DNA from: Paralichthys olivaceus
Lineage: Eukaryota; Chordata; Actinopteri; Pleuronectiformes; Paralichthyidae
Length of the DNA stretch: 64,000 bases
Direction of reading: 5' to 3'
Assembly (NCBI RefSeq): GCF_024713975.1
Contig: NC_091100.1
Coordinates: 24,007,501 to 24,071,500, forward strand
Both the position numbers and the translations under genes were made by a program. A model generated the notes under the pieces. It saw nothing but the letters and a program-made list of their open reading frames with translations. It searched no databases and was not told where the DNA came from. Shown one piece after another: positions 1 through 12,700 of this stretch. Each line of letters opens with the position of its first letter. Positions within the stretch are counted from its first letter, which is position 1.

Positions 1-144
1 TGCTATTGAGGTCACTGACGTCATGTTCTGTGTATTTGGGTTTCTTCTTTGAATTCTACAATTTTAAAAAAAATTCACCGTTTTTTTTTTATAAACATCA
101 GACACACTTTAGTGTTTTGAGACCACATATTTCAAGAAAAGAAA

Positions 145-290
145 TTATTTCCACTCTGTAATCATGTCCCTGGTGGTGTCCTCACACAGCACTTACTTTC
201 AGAGGATAAATAAATAAAGTACAAACATTCTACCACTTAAACCATTGGAAGAGTTGTGTTCTGGCCAGGGGTATTAAAATGTTTAGGTTT
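145..290 (-). repeat. Diverged duplicated segment, copy 1
   Basis: This segment aligns by eye with 1922-2085 over two blocks: the start, around 'ctggtggtgtcctcacaca', and the end, around the 'ccaggggtatta' stretch. Read on the minus strand, both copies encode a similar tail: CEDTTR(D/N)MI(T/P)EW(K/E) followed by a stop, here at 145-147. This could be the last exon of a duplicated gene or a piece of a mobile element. I do not recognise the protein. Confidence 0.5.
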
Positions 291-1921
291 TTAAATTAAA
301 AATGTGAAATATATCACTAACATTGATTAGAACCCAGTGAAAGTTATAGGTTTATAAAAAGATGAAAAATAATTTTAATGGTAAGAGAAACATTTAGTTA
401 AGAAGAATGGTTATGAATGTCTGATCAAATACATGATTAAGTAAATGAATCTCAGTATGATATAGAGTAAAGAGTAACATAAAGTGAACTGAGTTTTAGT
501 TATTCTCAAGACAATCCGTTAAAAGAAATACAAGTTCACATTATTGTGATCATGTATCATGTAGGTGTTAGAACCATTTTATGAGTGAGATAAGAAATCT
601 CCTCCTCCAGGTCTCTGCTAATCACAAACACAGCTCAGATTTACAGCAACAATAAAATATGACTACAGTCAAGTGTTTTTAGTGTAAGTGTAGGCTAAAT
701 GAAAAACACTGACCATACAGTAAAACCAGTTCTCTTATGTACAAGGTGGATATCATCAAAACTTTCATCCCAAACCCCGAGAGACACAGACTATAATCAT
801 TTCTCCATTTGTGACCACAATTTAAAATGAATGATGAGAGCTTTCTCTGAAAAAAACAGGTTCAGTCGCAACACGGCTGAGTACATAGAAATGTGTTGCA
901 ATTGTGTTGTCACAAACTGAGGCTTGAGAAATGAAACGAATAAACCTTTAATAAAGCAAAGGAGACGTTCATGATGGCATTCTTGGACAGGGCAATTTAA
1001 AAAAGGAAGATAAATCTAATAAACTATTATAATTGTTTGCATATTGTACTCTAGCTGGGCATTCATAAATATTTGGGTGACTCACATGAGACAGATTTAA
1101 ATGAGAAATGGTCCAATTCAAAGCAACAGAGGTAAAGATGTCCAAACTTTTAGTCCCTAAACTGTGGCAAGAGCAGAAAAAACACTGGATCCTACATTTA
1201 CCATCATGCAACTCAAGAGCATCTGTTTGTAAACCCACTGCTACCTGTGGACTAAAGCAAGCCCAAGGTGCGATGACCCTGATGACATCATCAGCCACTG
1301 ATGACATCATCAGGGTTATTCCCTCAGTCTTGAAAAAGCTCTTCCAGAGTCACAGACGTCATTGTGTAACTGTGGAAATGAAACAAATACATGTGAACAA
1401 TGTTGGAACTGTTACCAATAATATAACATACACAATTTCCCCCTGGGATCAATAAAGTATTCTGATAATAATTTATAACTCTCTCTCTCTTTGAAGAACC
1501 CATACTATATATTTTAAAAGTTTTTAACTCACTCTTATTCCCAATACAGAAACGGACATATTAAAAGTTAAATATTAGAACTGTTAGAACAGAGTAATAT
1601 CACTTGCTCAAATTTTACCTAGAAAATGTTTAAGTATCATCATATTCATAGAAACGTATATATGGTGAAAACGTGATAGCTGTGGTAGCAGAAATGTTTT
1701 TAAACACTCACACCTCACTGTTTGAACCATTCAAACCACTTGTTTATTTCTCATGGCTGAATCTGTAATGTCACAGATGACTGAGGACATTGACCTCATA
1801 TTCTTTGTATTTTCTCCTGGTAATTTGTGTTCTTTCATAAAATTATACACAAAGGTTTTTAAGAAGATTCCCTTTTTTATTTTATTTTATTTTAATCATT
1901 TACTGTTTTGAGGAAAATACA

Positions 1922-2085
1922 TTATTCCCACTCTGGAATCATGTTCCTGGTGGTGTCCTCACACAGCAGTACCTCCATGTTTTTAACTAGCATTAAGTGG
2001 ATAAACAAATAAACAAAACAAAATCCAATTCTAACACTTAAATATATTTTAAGAGGTGTGTCCTGACCAGGGGGTATTACAATAA
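1922..2085 (-). repeat. Diverged duplicated segment, copy 2
   Basis: Partner of the segment at 145-290. On the minus strand it reads MEVLLCEDTTRNMIPEWE then TAA at 1922-1924. A second similar block lies near 2050-2080. The two blocks are about 70-80 bp apart in both copies, which would suit a short teleost intron between two exons. No family could be named. Confidence 0.5.
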
Positions 2086-3019
2086 TTTTACCATATTAAG
2101 CAATACCATTTTTTTACTGTGGAATTCAAAGTTTGTTTATATCACCAAAATTGAATTAAAATTAAATTCTGTGCTATTATAATTATAAGTAGTTTGGCTG
2201 AATGATTTGATACCTTGTTTGTCTCTGAATGTGATGGTTGTGATGATGGTGAGACCTTTTGATGAACTTTAAGACAATCATGTTGCTAAAAAAAACATAA
2301 GGCCACCAAAATAAAAGAAAGACTGGGTCGATGAAGCAAACATTCAGAAGGAATGCAGCTATTGTTCATTTCAGAACGTGAAATATGAGTATTTTAATTT
2401 GCCTTGGTGACACTTTGAGAACAAGGCTTTTCCTCAGGCTCCTGATATATATTCACCATCCTTCTGTTATATGTCTTTTCTTTACTGCATTCTTTTCTAC
2501 TTTATGTTGTTCAACACTGTAATCTTGGAGCAAGCTAGACCACAATTTCCTTGGGGATAAATAAAGTCTTATCTTATCTTCTTATCCAGCAGCCATTACC
2601 ATGTTTTAATGATGCGCATGTTGTTTCCCCACACCTTTTTGTCTTAGTGTTGGAATTGAACACAACTATTGAGATAATATGATTCTAGTCAGCTTGAGTA
2701 GATCATTTTCAGGGCCACCATCTTCTCATGTACTATGAAAAATAGAGATCGTAGCTGAGCTCAAAGTGGCTAATAAATGCACTTTCAATCAGTCTTTTCC
2801 AGCAGTTTACACTGAAATCTGTGACACTAACATCTCTGAGTCTGAATTACTCTATAAATATGATTCTATACAATATTATGCGTATCATGTAAGCTGTATC
2901 TCACAGAGCTTTTGAAACATGATCAGTTCACTGCATTGTTTTAGCACCGATGCAGCATTATACAGGTTACAGCCATTTAAACTGGATCATCATGTAATAA
3001 CTTCATCTGTTAACCTGCA

Positions 3020-3175
3020 ATTATCATTATTACTATTGATTATTATTATTACTATTGATTATTACTATTACTATTCATTATTATTGGTTATTATTATTAG
3101 TTATTATTATTAGTTGTCATATTATTATAAGCAGAAGTAGTATTAATAATGTTATTGTTGGTATTATTATTATCC
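3020..3175. repeat. ATT-rich microsatellite
   Basis: Long irregular run of att/tta trinucleotides just left of the pip4k2b CpG-rich promoter. The short reading frame across it is a repeat artefact. Confidence 0.85.
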
Positions 3176-3214
3176 ACACTACATGACCGTGTTTATTCCA
3201 GATTCAGATTTTTG

Positions 3215-3769
3215 CTTGAAGTGCGGGAAACCCCGTAGTTCTGTCGGCGGCCTGCTGGAGGCGCTGTTGCCTGTGCGGCGCAGCACGGACGCCATCTTGA
3301 GGAGACCCCGACCAGCGGCGCTGCTTAGTGACTGACAACAATCTGAGGCGCATCATGACGGGATTACTGGCTCCCAGCGAAGCGGCCTCGCGGCAGTAGT
3401 GTGCGTCGGAGGGAGAGGAGCTGGAGGACGACGGTTCACCTCTTCCCCCTGTTCACTGCGTGTTTCCCCCGTTTCCAGAGAGAGGCTGCTGGAGCCTGAT
3501 GGCCGGCTAGCTGCTCCCTGGACTCCACCGCGGCCTGCTCGGGAGGAGGAAGGGTGGTGACGGCGCAAAATGCTCTACCGCTGACTCCCCGGCAAGACAC
3601 TCATCCAGCGCCGAGACTCGCCGCGAGTCGGACGACGAGCACGATGCACTTATAGATTTTTAAACGCTCTTAACTCTCCGATTTTTTTTGTTGTGGTTTG
3701 TCTGTCGAGGAGGCTCCGAACGACAGCGAGCGCCGCCCTGCGTACCCCGAGTCCCCCCAGCCCCGAGAC
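3215..3769 (+). promoter_or_regulatory. CpG-rich promoter and 5' UTR of pip4k2b
   Basis: Base composition switches sharply from AT-rich to GC- and CpG-rich at about 3220 and stays so past the first coding exon to about 4330. This is the usual shape of a vertebrate housekeeping promoter. No TATA box is evident close to the start codon. The transcription start cannot be placed from sequence alone. Reading frames on both strands here are shadows of high GC. Confidence 0.7.
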
Positions 3770-6700
3770 ATGTCATCCAACTGCACCAGCGCAGCGCCTG
3801 TCAGCGCCAGCAAAACCAAGACGAAAAAGAAGCATTTTATAGGACAGAAAGTCAAACTTTTCCGTGCGAGCGAGCCCATTCTCAGCGTTTTAATGTGGGG
3901 GGTCAACCACACGGTAAGTACTCCCTCAATGTCTCGCTGTAGCGGGCGGGCGGTTTGTTTATGCTGCTGTTTTGATTTAGCTAGCCTGCTAGCTCGTTAG
4001 CCGGCTGACCTCATCTGTCAAGCCAGCTCCGATGCTTCCAGTCGCCATGTAATGTGTCTAATTCCCATCGCAGCGAAGCGCTTGCTCACATCGTCTGAAG
4101 GCTGACTCAGTGCTGAACCAGCAGCCTCCACTCGGCTGACAGTTGACCGCTGTCGCCGCTGCGAGCTAGCCGCGGTCGGCTCGTGTTGAAACGTGCGCTT
4201 TTTGCAGGGATTTAAAGTGCATGTGTTCCACTCTCTGCAGCTTTGGCAACGACTGCCCGAAAATCCAAGCTGTGCATGTTCGCGGGCAGCTTGTGCAGTT
4301 TCGCCCGATGCTGCGCGACGACACTCTGCAATCATAAATCATGGATGGTGGTGGAAAGTGTTTGGAGCCAAGTCGTGAGCTGCTGTAGTTCGTGCAGGCG
4401 TGGGGTGGGGTGGGGTGGGGGGGGGGGGGTGTGACAGGCAGCCGTAGCAGCAGGTCACACTCAGTTGCAGCTCCGCAGACAGCACCCGTACTGTTGTTCT
4501 AATGAACCAGCTCCTGTGCACCGTGCATGTAAACCCATTGCTGCGGCTTCATCCATCGCACAATTTCCATATAAATAGAGCCGGAAAATATATCACATTC
4601 ACTTTTGGCTCAGGCTGCCAATTGCTATGAAAAGCACAGTGATGGGAAGACGCGACACCTATAGATGGATGGAGTGGTTTTGCCTTATATTCAAAACACC
4701 CTCCTGCTGTTGTATCATACACACACACACACTGGCACAGTTTGGTGGATGAGTGGCTGTGACACACAACTACATTCAGTGTGGAAGCTTTTTGCACTTG
4801 CTCTAAGTAGTAGAGCATCTGGTATCTGCGTTGTTGTTGACTTGATAGAGCAAGGTGTCATTTGTACCCACACCCCTTTGTGGTTCCTCCAGGTTGCACA
4901 TACATGGCTGTACGATCAGAGACCGATGCTGTGGTGATCAAACCAAAATATGGGTGGTAAACTGACATGTTTTTGTCTTGTTTTTGGTCAGTCACACACA
5001 GGTTTGCAAAGCTATCCTTTGTAGGACTTTGTATTGACTTCCACTAGTGAGCAGCCTAGCCTAAATCCTTAAATCTAACTGAAACCTTGACCTTAACCTA
5101 ACCACGGTTCACATCTTACCCCTAACCATAACCAGGACTTCATACATTACTTTAGGGAAATACGTTTTGTCTCGTTTGGCCTGGGTCCCCAATGACGCAA
5201 ACTGGAAGGATGACGAACTGCTTTCAGACTTGCACTGCATTCCTCAGATTCCCTGGATTTTGTCCGGAGGAGGTGCATGTATGAACACAAACGTCTGAGT
5301 GACAGGCTCCAGATTATCTGCGGACTCTCTCCGCCTGCCTCCTGCTATAAAGTCTGTAGAAATTCAGGAGGATTTGACGTGAGAACAGGGCAGGGGGCGG
5401 ACGTTAGTTTAGGAATCATTTTTGCCTCATTAGAGCTGGGCTTTGGTCCCCAATGAGGCTTACTGGACCTAACATGGTCATTGTTTATGCTGGAAAAATC
5501 CTAAAGAGATAACATAAAGAGTACACACACACTGCTACTGATCAAACATTAACTTTAACTAGTAGCAGCTAGATGGTTAAAATCCAAAGCTGCTGACAGC
5601 AGACTGGACCCTGTGTGTGTGTTTGTGTCTATATCTGTACTTACCACAAACCCTTGTTCGTAGCCTATTGAATGAAAAGGTGTGGTGGATAAAATGCATT
5701 CGACGACAGAACTAATGAAGCAGCTAATGGTATGGTTATCACTGCAGCATCTCCAGTATTCAGTGGGTGAACTTTGGCAGTGCTTGTGTGGGTGCAGCAC
5801 ACAGGCCTGGTGATTTGAGGTGTGGGTGGAAGCTGATTTAAGACATCAAACAGACTTCTCATCAAAGCAGCGTTCCTCCAGTCAGAAAATGTATACATTT
5901 TTAATCATGCCGTTGCTGTGATGCTGGGGGACTTCATTTCCGCACAGTGTCACTTGGTGTTTAGGTGATGTACTGTACACCACCTGTTTGATGCTGTTAC
6001 TCCTTCAGAAACTAGTCTGAAACTATATATAATTAGCTGCACGGATTCATCAGTGTTTGTTTTTTACTGTACTGTCACTGCTCTTTCAGTGAGACTAGGG
6101 TCGTATGATTAAAATTGGCAACAAACAACAACTGTGTGGAATTAGATATCTTTTAACTGACTGATATAAATCTAGGAGTTAAAGCAACATGTAATATTGT
6201 CCATGCAGCTATTGCAGTGGTAGAATATTTCAGTGTCACTAAAACATTATCTGTGTTATTAATCATTTCCTTAAGGTCTGTGTGGCTGTGTTCATGATAA
6301 TCTACTCAGATGTTTCTGAAGTGCTTGTGCCTTGGATGTGTTTCAGCAGATACGATCAGTGTCCAGGGGTTTAGCAGCAGCAGCAACACGAACTGTCAGT
6401 TTGTTTTGTGGCCCCAAAAGTTAATGATTGCTGCTGGTAAACACTTGCAGAGATTTGGCAGGATGTGTATGGGTCACATGAAACTGACAATACATATTTC
6501 TTTTGCAAACTGCGTTACAGGTAGACAGGGCTCTGTTCTGCACATTCCTCAGTTTGGTGTTTCAAGCATCTTGTGTTTGACTGTAACTGCAATGGACTGC
6601 ATTTTCCCCTAGTATATTTTCAAACTGTGGCAATATTGCTGCTTTCATTTCTTATATATCTAATCCTACTTCCTAGTCTGTGTGTATGTATCATCTGTTT

Positions 6701-9700
6701 CTTCTCTCCTTCAGGCTCTTGTCTGATTGCTCTCTCTCTTTCTCACTTCTCTCTTTCAGATTAACGAGTTAAGTAATGTGCCTGTACCAGTTATGCTGAT
6801 GCCAGATGACTTTAAAGCCTACAGTAAGATCAAAGTGGACAACCACCTATTTAACAAGTAGGTACATCACAGCTTATGCACTGTCAGCACAATCTGTTAA
6901 ATCTGTAATCCAAGTGTTAACAAAAAGGTCACCCTGCCACTAGAGTTCAAAACACCTGCTGTCATTCCCAACATGATCGATAGCTTTGTTTTGTGCAATG
7001 ATGATGCTCCTGTTATAAATGTGGTAACACGCCTGCTGAGCAATTAAAAAAGAACACCTCTACACCAGCTCATTCATCCATCCAGCCAATCATTTGCTGC
7101 AGCAGTGCGTTGCGTAAAATCCTGCAGATACGGGTTAGGGGCTGTCAGCTCATCCGGCTGGATTTATGTTCACATCAAACTCCAGAGTGATGAGAAACTG
7201 ATCTCTGTGACTGTGACATGATTGTTGGTGTCAGACAGACTGGTTTGAGTTTAAACTGCAGATCTCTAGAGATTTGAACTGACAAATGTCTTGTTGTTGG
7301 AACTCAGACTAAACAGTATGTCTAAAATTGCAGTGGGTGGTCTACACCACTCATAGCCAGAATCTGAGCTTGTGCTTAGCCATGCTGATGGGATCAATAG
7401 TGGGACTCTGGATGTGGTCTGGTTTTATATATGTTTATATAGCAGTTTTCTGGTCTTATCAACCACTCAAGGTGCTTTACATTTCTGGTCCCATTCACCC
7501 TTATTCATATATATATACCATATACAGGCTGGGGTTCAGTATCTTGCCCAGGTCACTGTTTACTATCCTCTAATGGCGGCTCGCAACAGAATAATGTGTC
7601 ACTACATGTCACAAAGCAGAAGTTGAAACTGCTTCTTGAACATGGCAGTGAGTCCAGTGAACTATTTACAGCATGAAAGAACAGCTGACAAATCAGCAGA
7701 AACTATGTGATGCTACAATGGCGATATTACTGGGGGGGGTCATGTTGCAGTGACAAAGATTGTTGTCAAAGCTCCAGTGAACATTTAACTGAGCAGCTTT
7801 GCAATTCAAATCATCCTCATGGAAAAGTAGCAGTGCAGAACTGAAGCCGGGGTGTGGTGTTTTCTTTGAACCGATAACGTAGAGAATAGAAGAGAGATAT
7901 CTCCATCATTTGTCATTCACATTCCTTTCAGCTTATAGTGGTTAGTCCTTCAGCTTTTTGTCTGTGATTAATTTCAGGATTTTGAAGGTATTTATCATGA
8001 TACATCTAATGATGTTGGAGTTAGGTTTGGTGTCTTTGGCCCCATTCAACCCTAGTTTTACAATGTGTCCCCACATTAGTCTCAAGTGACTACTTAATAC
8101 ACATAATCTCTGTTTTCACAGACCAAATGACCAAAAGAGAACAAGGGAGATGCAGCTGTGTACTTCCTGTGTCTAGTTTGCTGGAACAAGAATTACACCT
8201 CAATACAGATGGGTTGATTCATGTGTGACAGACAAAGCCAACTTGTGCATTTTAAGATCATAGGAGTATGATTTTTCAGTTGAGTAGGTGATCCTTCACT
8301 GCATGTTGGATGTGTTCACACATTTACTCAAAGCTGTCCACTTATCAATTTAAGTAAGATCTTTGGATACGATGCTTTTAGAAACGTGCATATCAAAGTG
8401 ATAATTCCCACAACATTTTAACACCTGTTAATATGAAATACATTTTGTCCAAGTAAAGAGAAACCGTGTGATCACAAACCGTCATCGATTATTATCACCA
8501 AACACAAAGTTTACCAGTTACTAATAAACTCTACAACACAGTTTGCTGGTGTCCACAATAGAAAGTGTGTATTTAAGCATACACACTATGTTTTTCAATT
8601 TTGAGTGAGAATGTATTAGTTTCTTAGTTCATTTATAACATGTAACATTAAATTAATAAAACATGTAAATTAATTTAATCAGGTGAACAGGCAGCACCAT
8701 AACTTATGACTGGTACAAATGAGCTGCATTTGGAAAATGTGCTGATATATAAATGTAGATGTCAACTCTGCATTTTATTGTTGTTTATGTACAATCCAAA
8801 TAAAAGTAGAAATAATGTCAGCAATGACTCTCCTTCCTCAATTTCATGTTGTGCTCCAATTTTGTTCTTCCCTGTCAGAGAAAACCTGCCTAGTCGCTTT
8901 AAGTTCAAAGAGTACTGTCCCATGGTGTTCAGAAACCTGAGGGAGAGGTTCTGCATCGACGACCAGGACTATCAGGTGAGACACCGCTGGCTTACATGCA
9001 ATAAAGTTTGATGAATGAAATCAAACAGAAATTCTTAATAGCTGTTGGGGATTTTGAAATTTTGATGACTTGTCTTTGTCAGAACTCCCTGACGAGAAGC
9101 GCCCCGCTTAACAGCGACTCCCAGGGTCGCTTTGGCAACCGCTTCCTTTCCAGCTATGACCACCGCTTTGTAATCAAAACCGTGTCCAGTGAAGACATCG
9201 CTGAGATGCACAACATCCTAAAGAAATATCACCAGGTAGGGATCCTCACAGCTGTGTTTTTACTTTGATTTCTTGAGCCGTTTTCAGACATGGACTCCGG
9301 ATATTAGAAAACATGCATTCACAACAACACAAAGATCCCCAGAGTGTTCAGGTGAGGGTTTGCACAGCATGTAGGAGGCAGGACATAACATATTCTCATT
9401 CTGCTGCGGAGATCACATGTTTTTGTTTACAGCACATAAACACAGGCGTCGGCTCTTATCGTCAAAACCTCTAGAATCCTGTTGTCTCCCGAAGTTGACA
9501 TCTTCGTCTGTGTCTTCCATGTGTATCGCACCTCTTTTTCATCTTGAGGTATTTGAACTCTTTGCTTTTTCTTTTCAGTTTTGCGCCCATTGTGTGTTAT
9601 CAAATGTCATCAACACGCCCCCTCGCTTGCAGTGAATCCTCCAGATAATCCCCTGCTGCGTTCTGACATGGGCTCATACAGACATTACCCAGAGTTTTAA

Positions 9701-12700
9701 CTGGGGGCTGGCAGGAGAAACTCTGCAGTTCGTCCAGAGCAACTGACTCAGACATTTGCTTTCTCACATACAGTCCATCCGGAGTTCACTGCATGTCTGA
9801 AAGCAGTTATGTTAAAAAAATAAGTACTGTTCCTTTCATTCAGTAATTAAACAAAAATTGTCAGTGAAAATAATATCTTTTTCTTTCATTTATATACATG
9901 TGAATGATGCTGCACTGCAGAAAGGATATGACTCTAAAAAGTGCTGTGTCCAGTTGAAATCAGTTTTGTATATTTGATTCCACGCTTACCGTAACACTCT
10001 GTGCTCTCTTGCCCTCACTCTTTCCAGTTTATAGTGGAGTGTCATGGCAACACGCTGCTCCCTCAGTTCCTGGGTATGTACAGGCTAACGGTGGACGGGG
10101 TGGAGACCTACATGGTGGTAACCCGGAATGTATTCAGCCATCGCCTCACTGTACACCGCAAATATGACCTGAAGGTATGTTACTGTATATTTGTGATATT
10201 GGATTATGAGATCAGGATGTGTCAAAGGGGCATGAGTCAGGAACTATTGAGTAAAATAAACTTATTGTGGCAAAATGATTAAAAATGCTAACATATATTA
10301 ACTGAACAATGATCTTCAGTTTCAAACTATCACACAATCAAAAGTGAATCCCAGGCGAATCCCTCATTACACCTGTAACCACACACTGAATGAACCCTGT
10401 GTCAAAGTAATGACATACATACGTATGTCTTTCAAGCAATGTACGACCAGTAAATAACAACAATAGGAACTAGAATGTCGCTCAGAGCACGTACCTCCCC
10501 CAAGGCCCAGCAGTCTCCCTAAGAAACCACATTGAAATTCGCTAGATGTCGATTATTTGGATCTGCACCAAATTCCAAACAGTCATAAATATCAGTCCCC
10601 CAGCTTTTCCAACAGAATTAATTCAATATGTGACAGTAGCAGGGGAGCACACGCACAAAGGTCAATCTCACTAGCAACCGATTCCGAGTGACAGACTAAA
10701 TAGTGAAAAATAAGTCCTCACATGAGAGAGACACTTACATTGCATACCACAAGTGAAGCTGAAACTGTCTGCGTGGAAATTAAAATGTTTCTGACCATAG
10801 TTGAGCGTGTTCGAGCATGCAGCTATAGCGGTGCAAACAGTGCTGCACACAGCAAGTTAAATATCTCTTATTATTTAATTCAATTTTATTTGTATAGCAC
10901 CAAACCATAACATACATTATCTCAAGGCACTTTACATAGTAACATTTATAAGTGTAAAAAAATGTGGGTTCATTGTGCAACTGTGGCAGAACAAATCTGA
11001 ATATGGTGGGCTAGCACATTTGAGATAATTAATGGGAAACACAGAGTCCCCTAAATATGCCAGAACGTTTTTTTCATCAAGCTCCATTAATTATTCTCTG
11101 AGAAGTTTATTTAATTTAATTTAAAGAGGGTGAAAAAAAAAGACTTGCTCCGTCCCCTAATCAGGATCCATACCAAAATTGAATGGGTTCCACCCTGACA
11201 CATACAACATCCTTCCAGGAAGATTGAGAAGAGTATTTTTACCGAAGTTGTTTTTTAATTACAAGTTGAATTTAATTATTAATGAAATAATTTAATTCAT
11301 AGCTTTTACTTGGATTCTTCAGTGGTTAAGGGTCATGGGCATCATGTTATAAATGCTGTTAAAGTATAACATGCAAGTTGTATTTTGTAATATATTTAAA
11401 TGATAACCCCCCCCTCCTCATCTCTGCTTGAGGCTAGATTAGCTGCTGCTCACATAACATTCATAATTTCCTGGTAATATTACTGGACATTACAAATTCA
11501 GCTCATTAAAACAAATCTGGGTGAAAGCTGAATATGAAGATGCACAGTTTCCAGCAGCTGTGAAAGCAGCATTCAGACTGCATGCTTATTTACTCTCACT
11601 AGAAAAAATCCTTTAAAGCGTATGGCTGTCTTCCTGCCAAGTATTCTCTGGAGAAAACAACCTTGGCTTTCTAACACTGACAGTTTAAAAAGAAGCTGAA
11701 GATAAGAAGAGGAATGTGCTAACTCGCCCTCTGATGTGTCTGGAGCTGCTTTCACTTTTTAATTCTATTTTTATTCTCATTTCCCCTCGTTCGTAGGGTT
11801 CTACGGTCTCAAGGGAAGCCAGCGACAAGGAGAAGGTACGTTTTATTTCTGTGAGCTAACAACTGCTGACATGATGGAACAAAACCCCTGAGGCAAACTT
11901 GTCAAATGACGGCTAAATTAAGACATTATAAGTAAGCAGGTGTTTTTAGTTGTCATGCTGTCAGTGTGTAGAGCTCTGCTTTGAGACAGTTATTCACTCT
12001 CACCACGGCCACTGAGTCAGACCTTTGTCTTTATGTATTGGCTATAATATAACAGTTATGAACTGGTAGTTTTTTTTCTGTATCAATTAATCATTTCTCA
12101 CATTATCAAGTAAAACTGCGATTCGGCTGTTGCTATATACAACCCACGACACTCCCTCTCTCTTCAGGCTAAAGAACTCCCCACTTTGAAAGACAACGAC
12201 TTCCTGAATGAGGGCCAGAAGCTGCAGATAGGAGATGACAACAAGAAGTACTTTTTGGAGAAGCTAAAACGGGATGTAGAGGTAATAAATATAACCATGT
12301 CATATCATCTGATGTAGAACTGAGCTGCCTTACAGTATAGATATGACCCGCTGAATTAATTTGAAACTCCTTTAAGCACAGTTACAGGGCTCATCTGAGA
12401 ATTTGTCAACCCTTCTCTGTATTTTCTTGTTATAGATGCCAGACCTCGTGTATCATAGGCCCTGTTAACACCTGACATTAAAATACATCCTGAGTGTGTC
12501 TCCTGTGATCAGATCTCACCTTCCCGCTCAATATGAAAATAATCACATACGTTATTTGTGTTGTGAAGACCAAATAATGTTGGCGGTGGTTGGACACAAA
12601 CATATAGGCACTACAAATTATTTTGGTGCTGTGGTCCAGGATGCATTTCCTTTCATACAGCAAAAAGAATGAGGCCAAGTGCATCCCAGTCCATCTCTGA

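Larger units (their letters stand above)
1..3230. other. AT-rich intergenic region left of pip4k2b
   Basis: No gene can be supported here; the reading frames present are short and unlike any family I recognise. The stretch holds two diverged copies of one segment (about 145-290 and 1922-2085), two short repeat tails of the 'aatttcc..ggg..aataaag' type (about 1430-1465 and 2545-2585), a 16-bp direct repeat at 1279-1314 and an ATT/ATTATT-rich microsatellite at about 3020-3175. A perfect CRE palindrome TGACGTCA lies at 16-23. Confidence 0.6.

Noticed and set aside
3353-4521. Several overlapping frames of 60-105 codons on both strands around 3.3-4.5 kb
   Set aside because: They fall in the CpG-rich promoter, first exon and early intron of pip4k2b and have no family signature; they are shadows of GC-rich composition.
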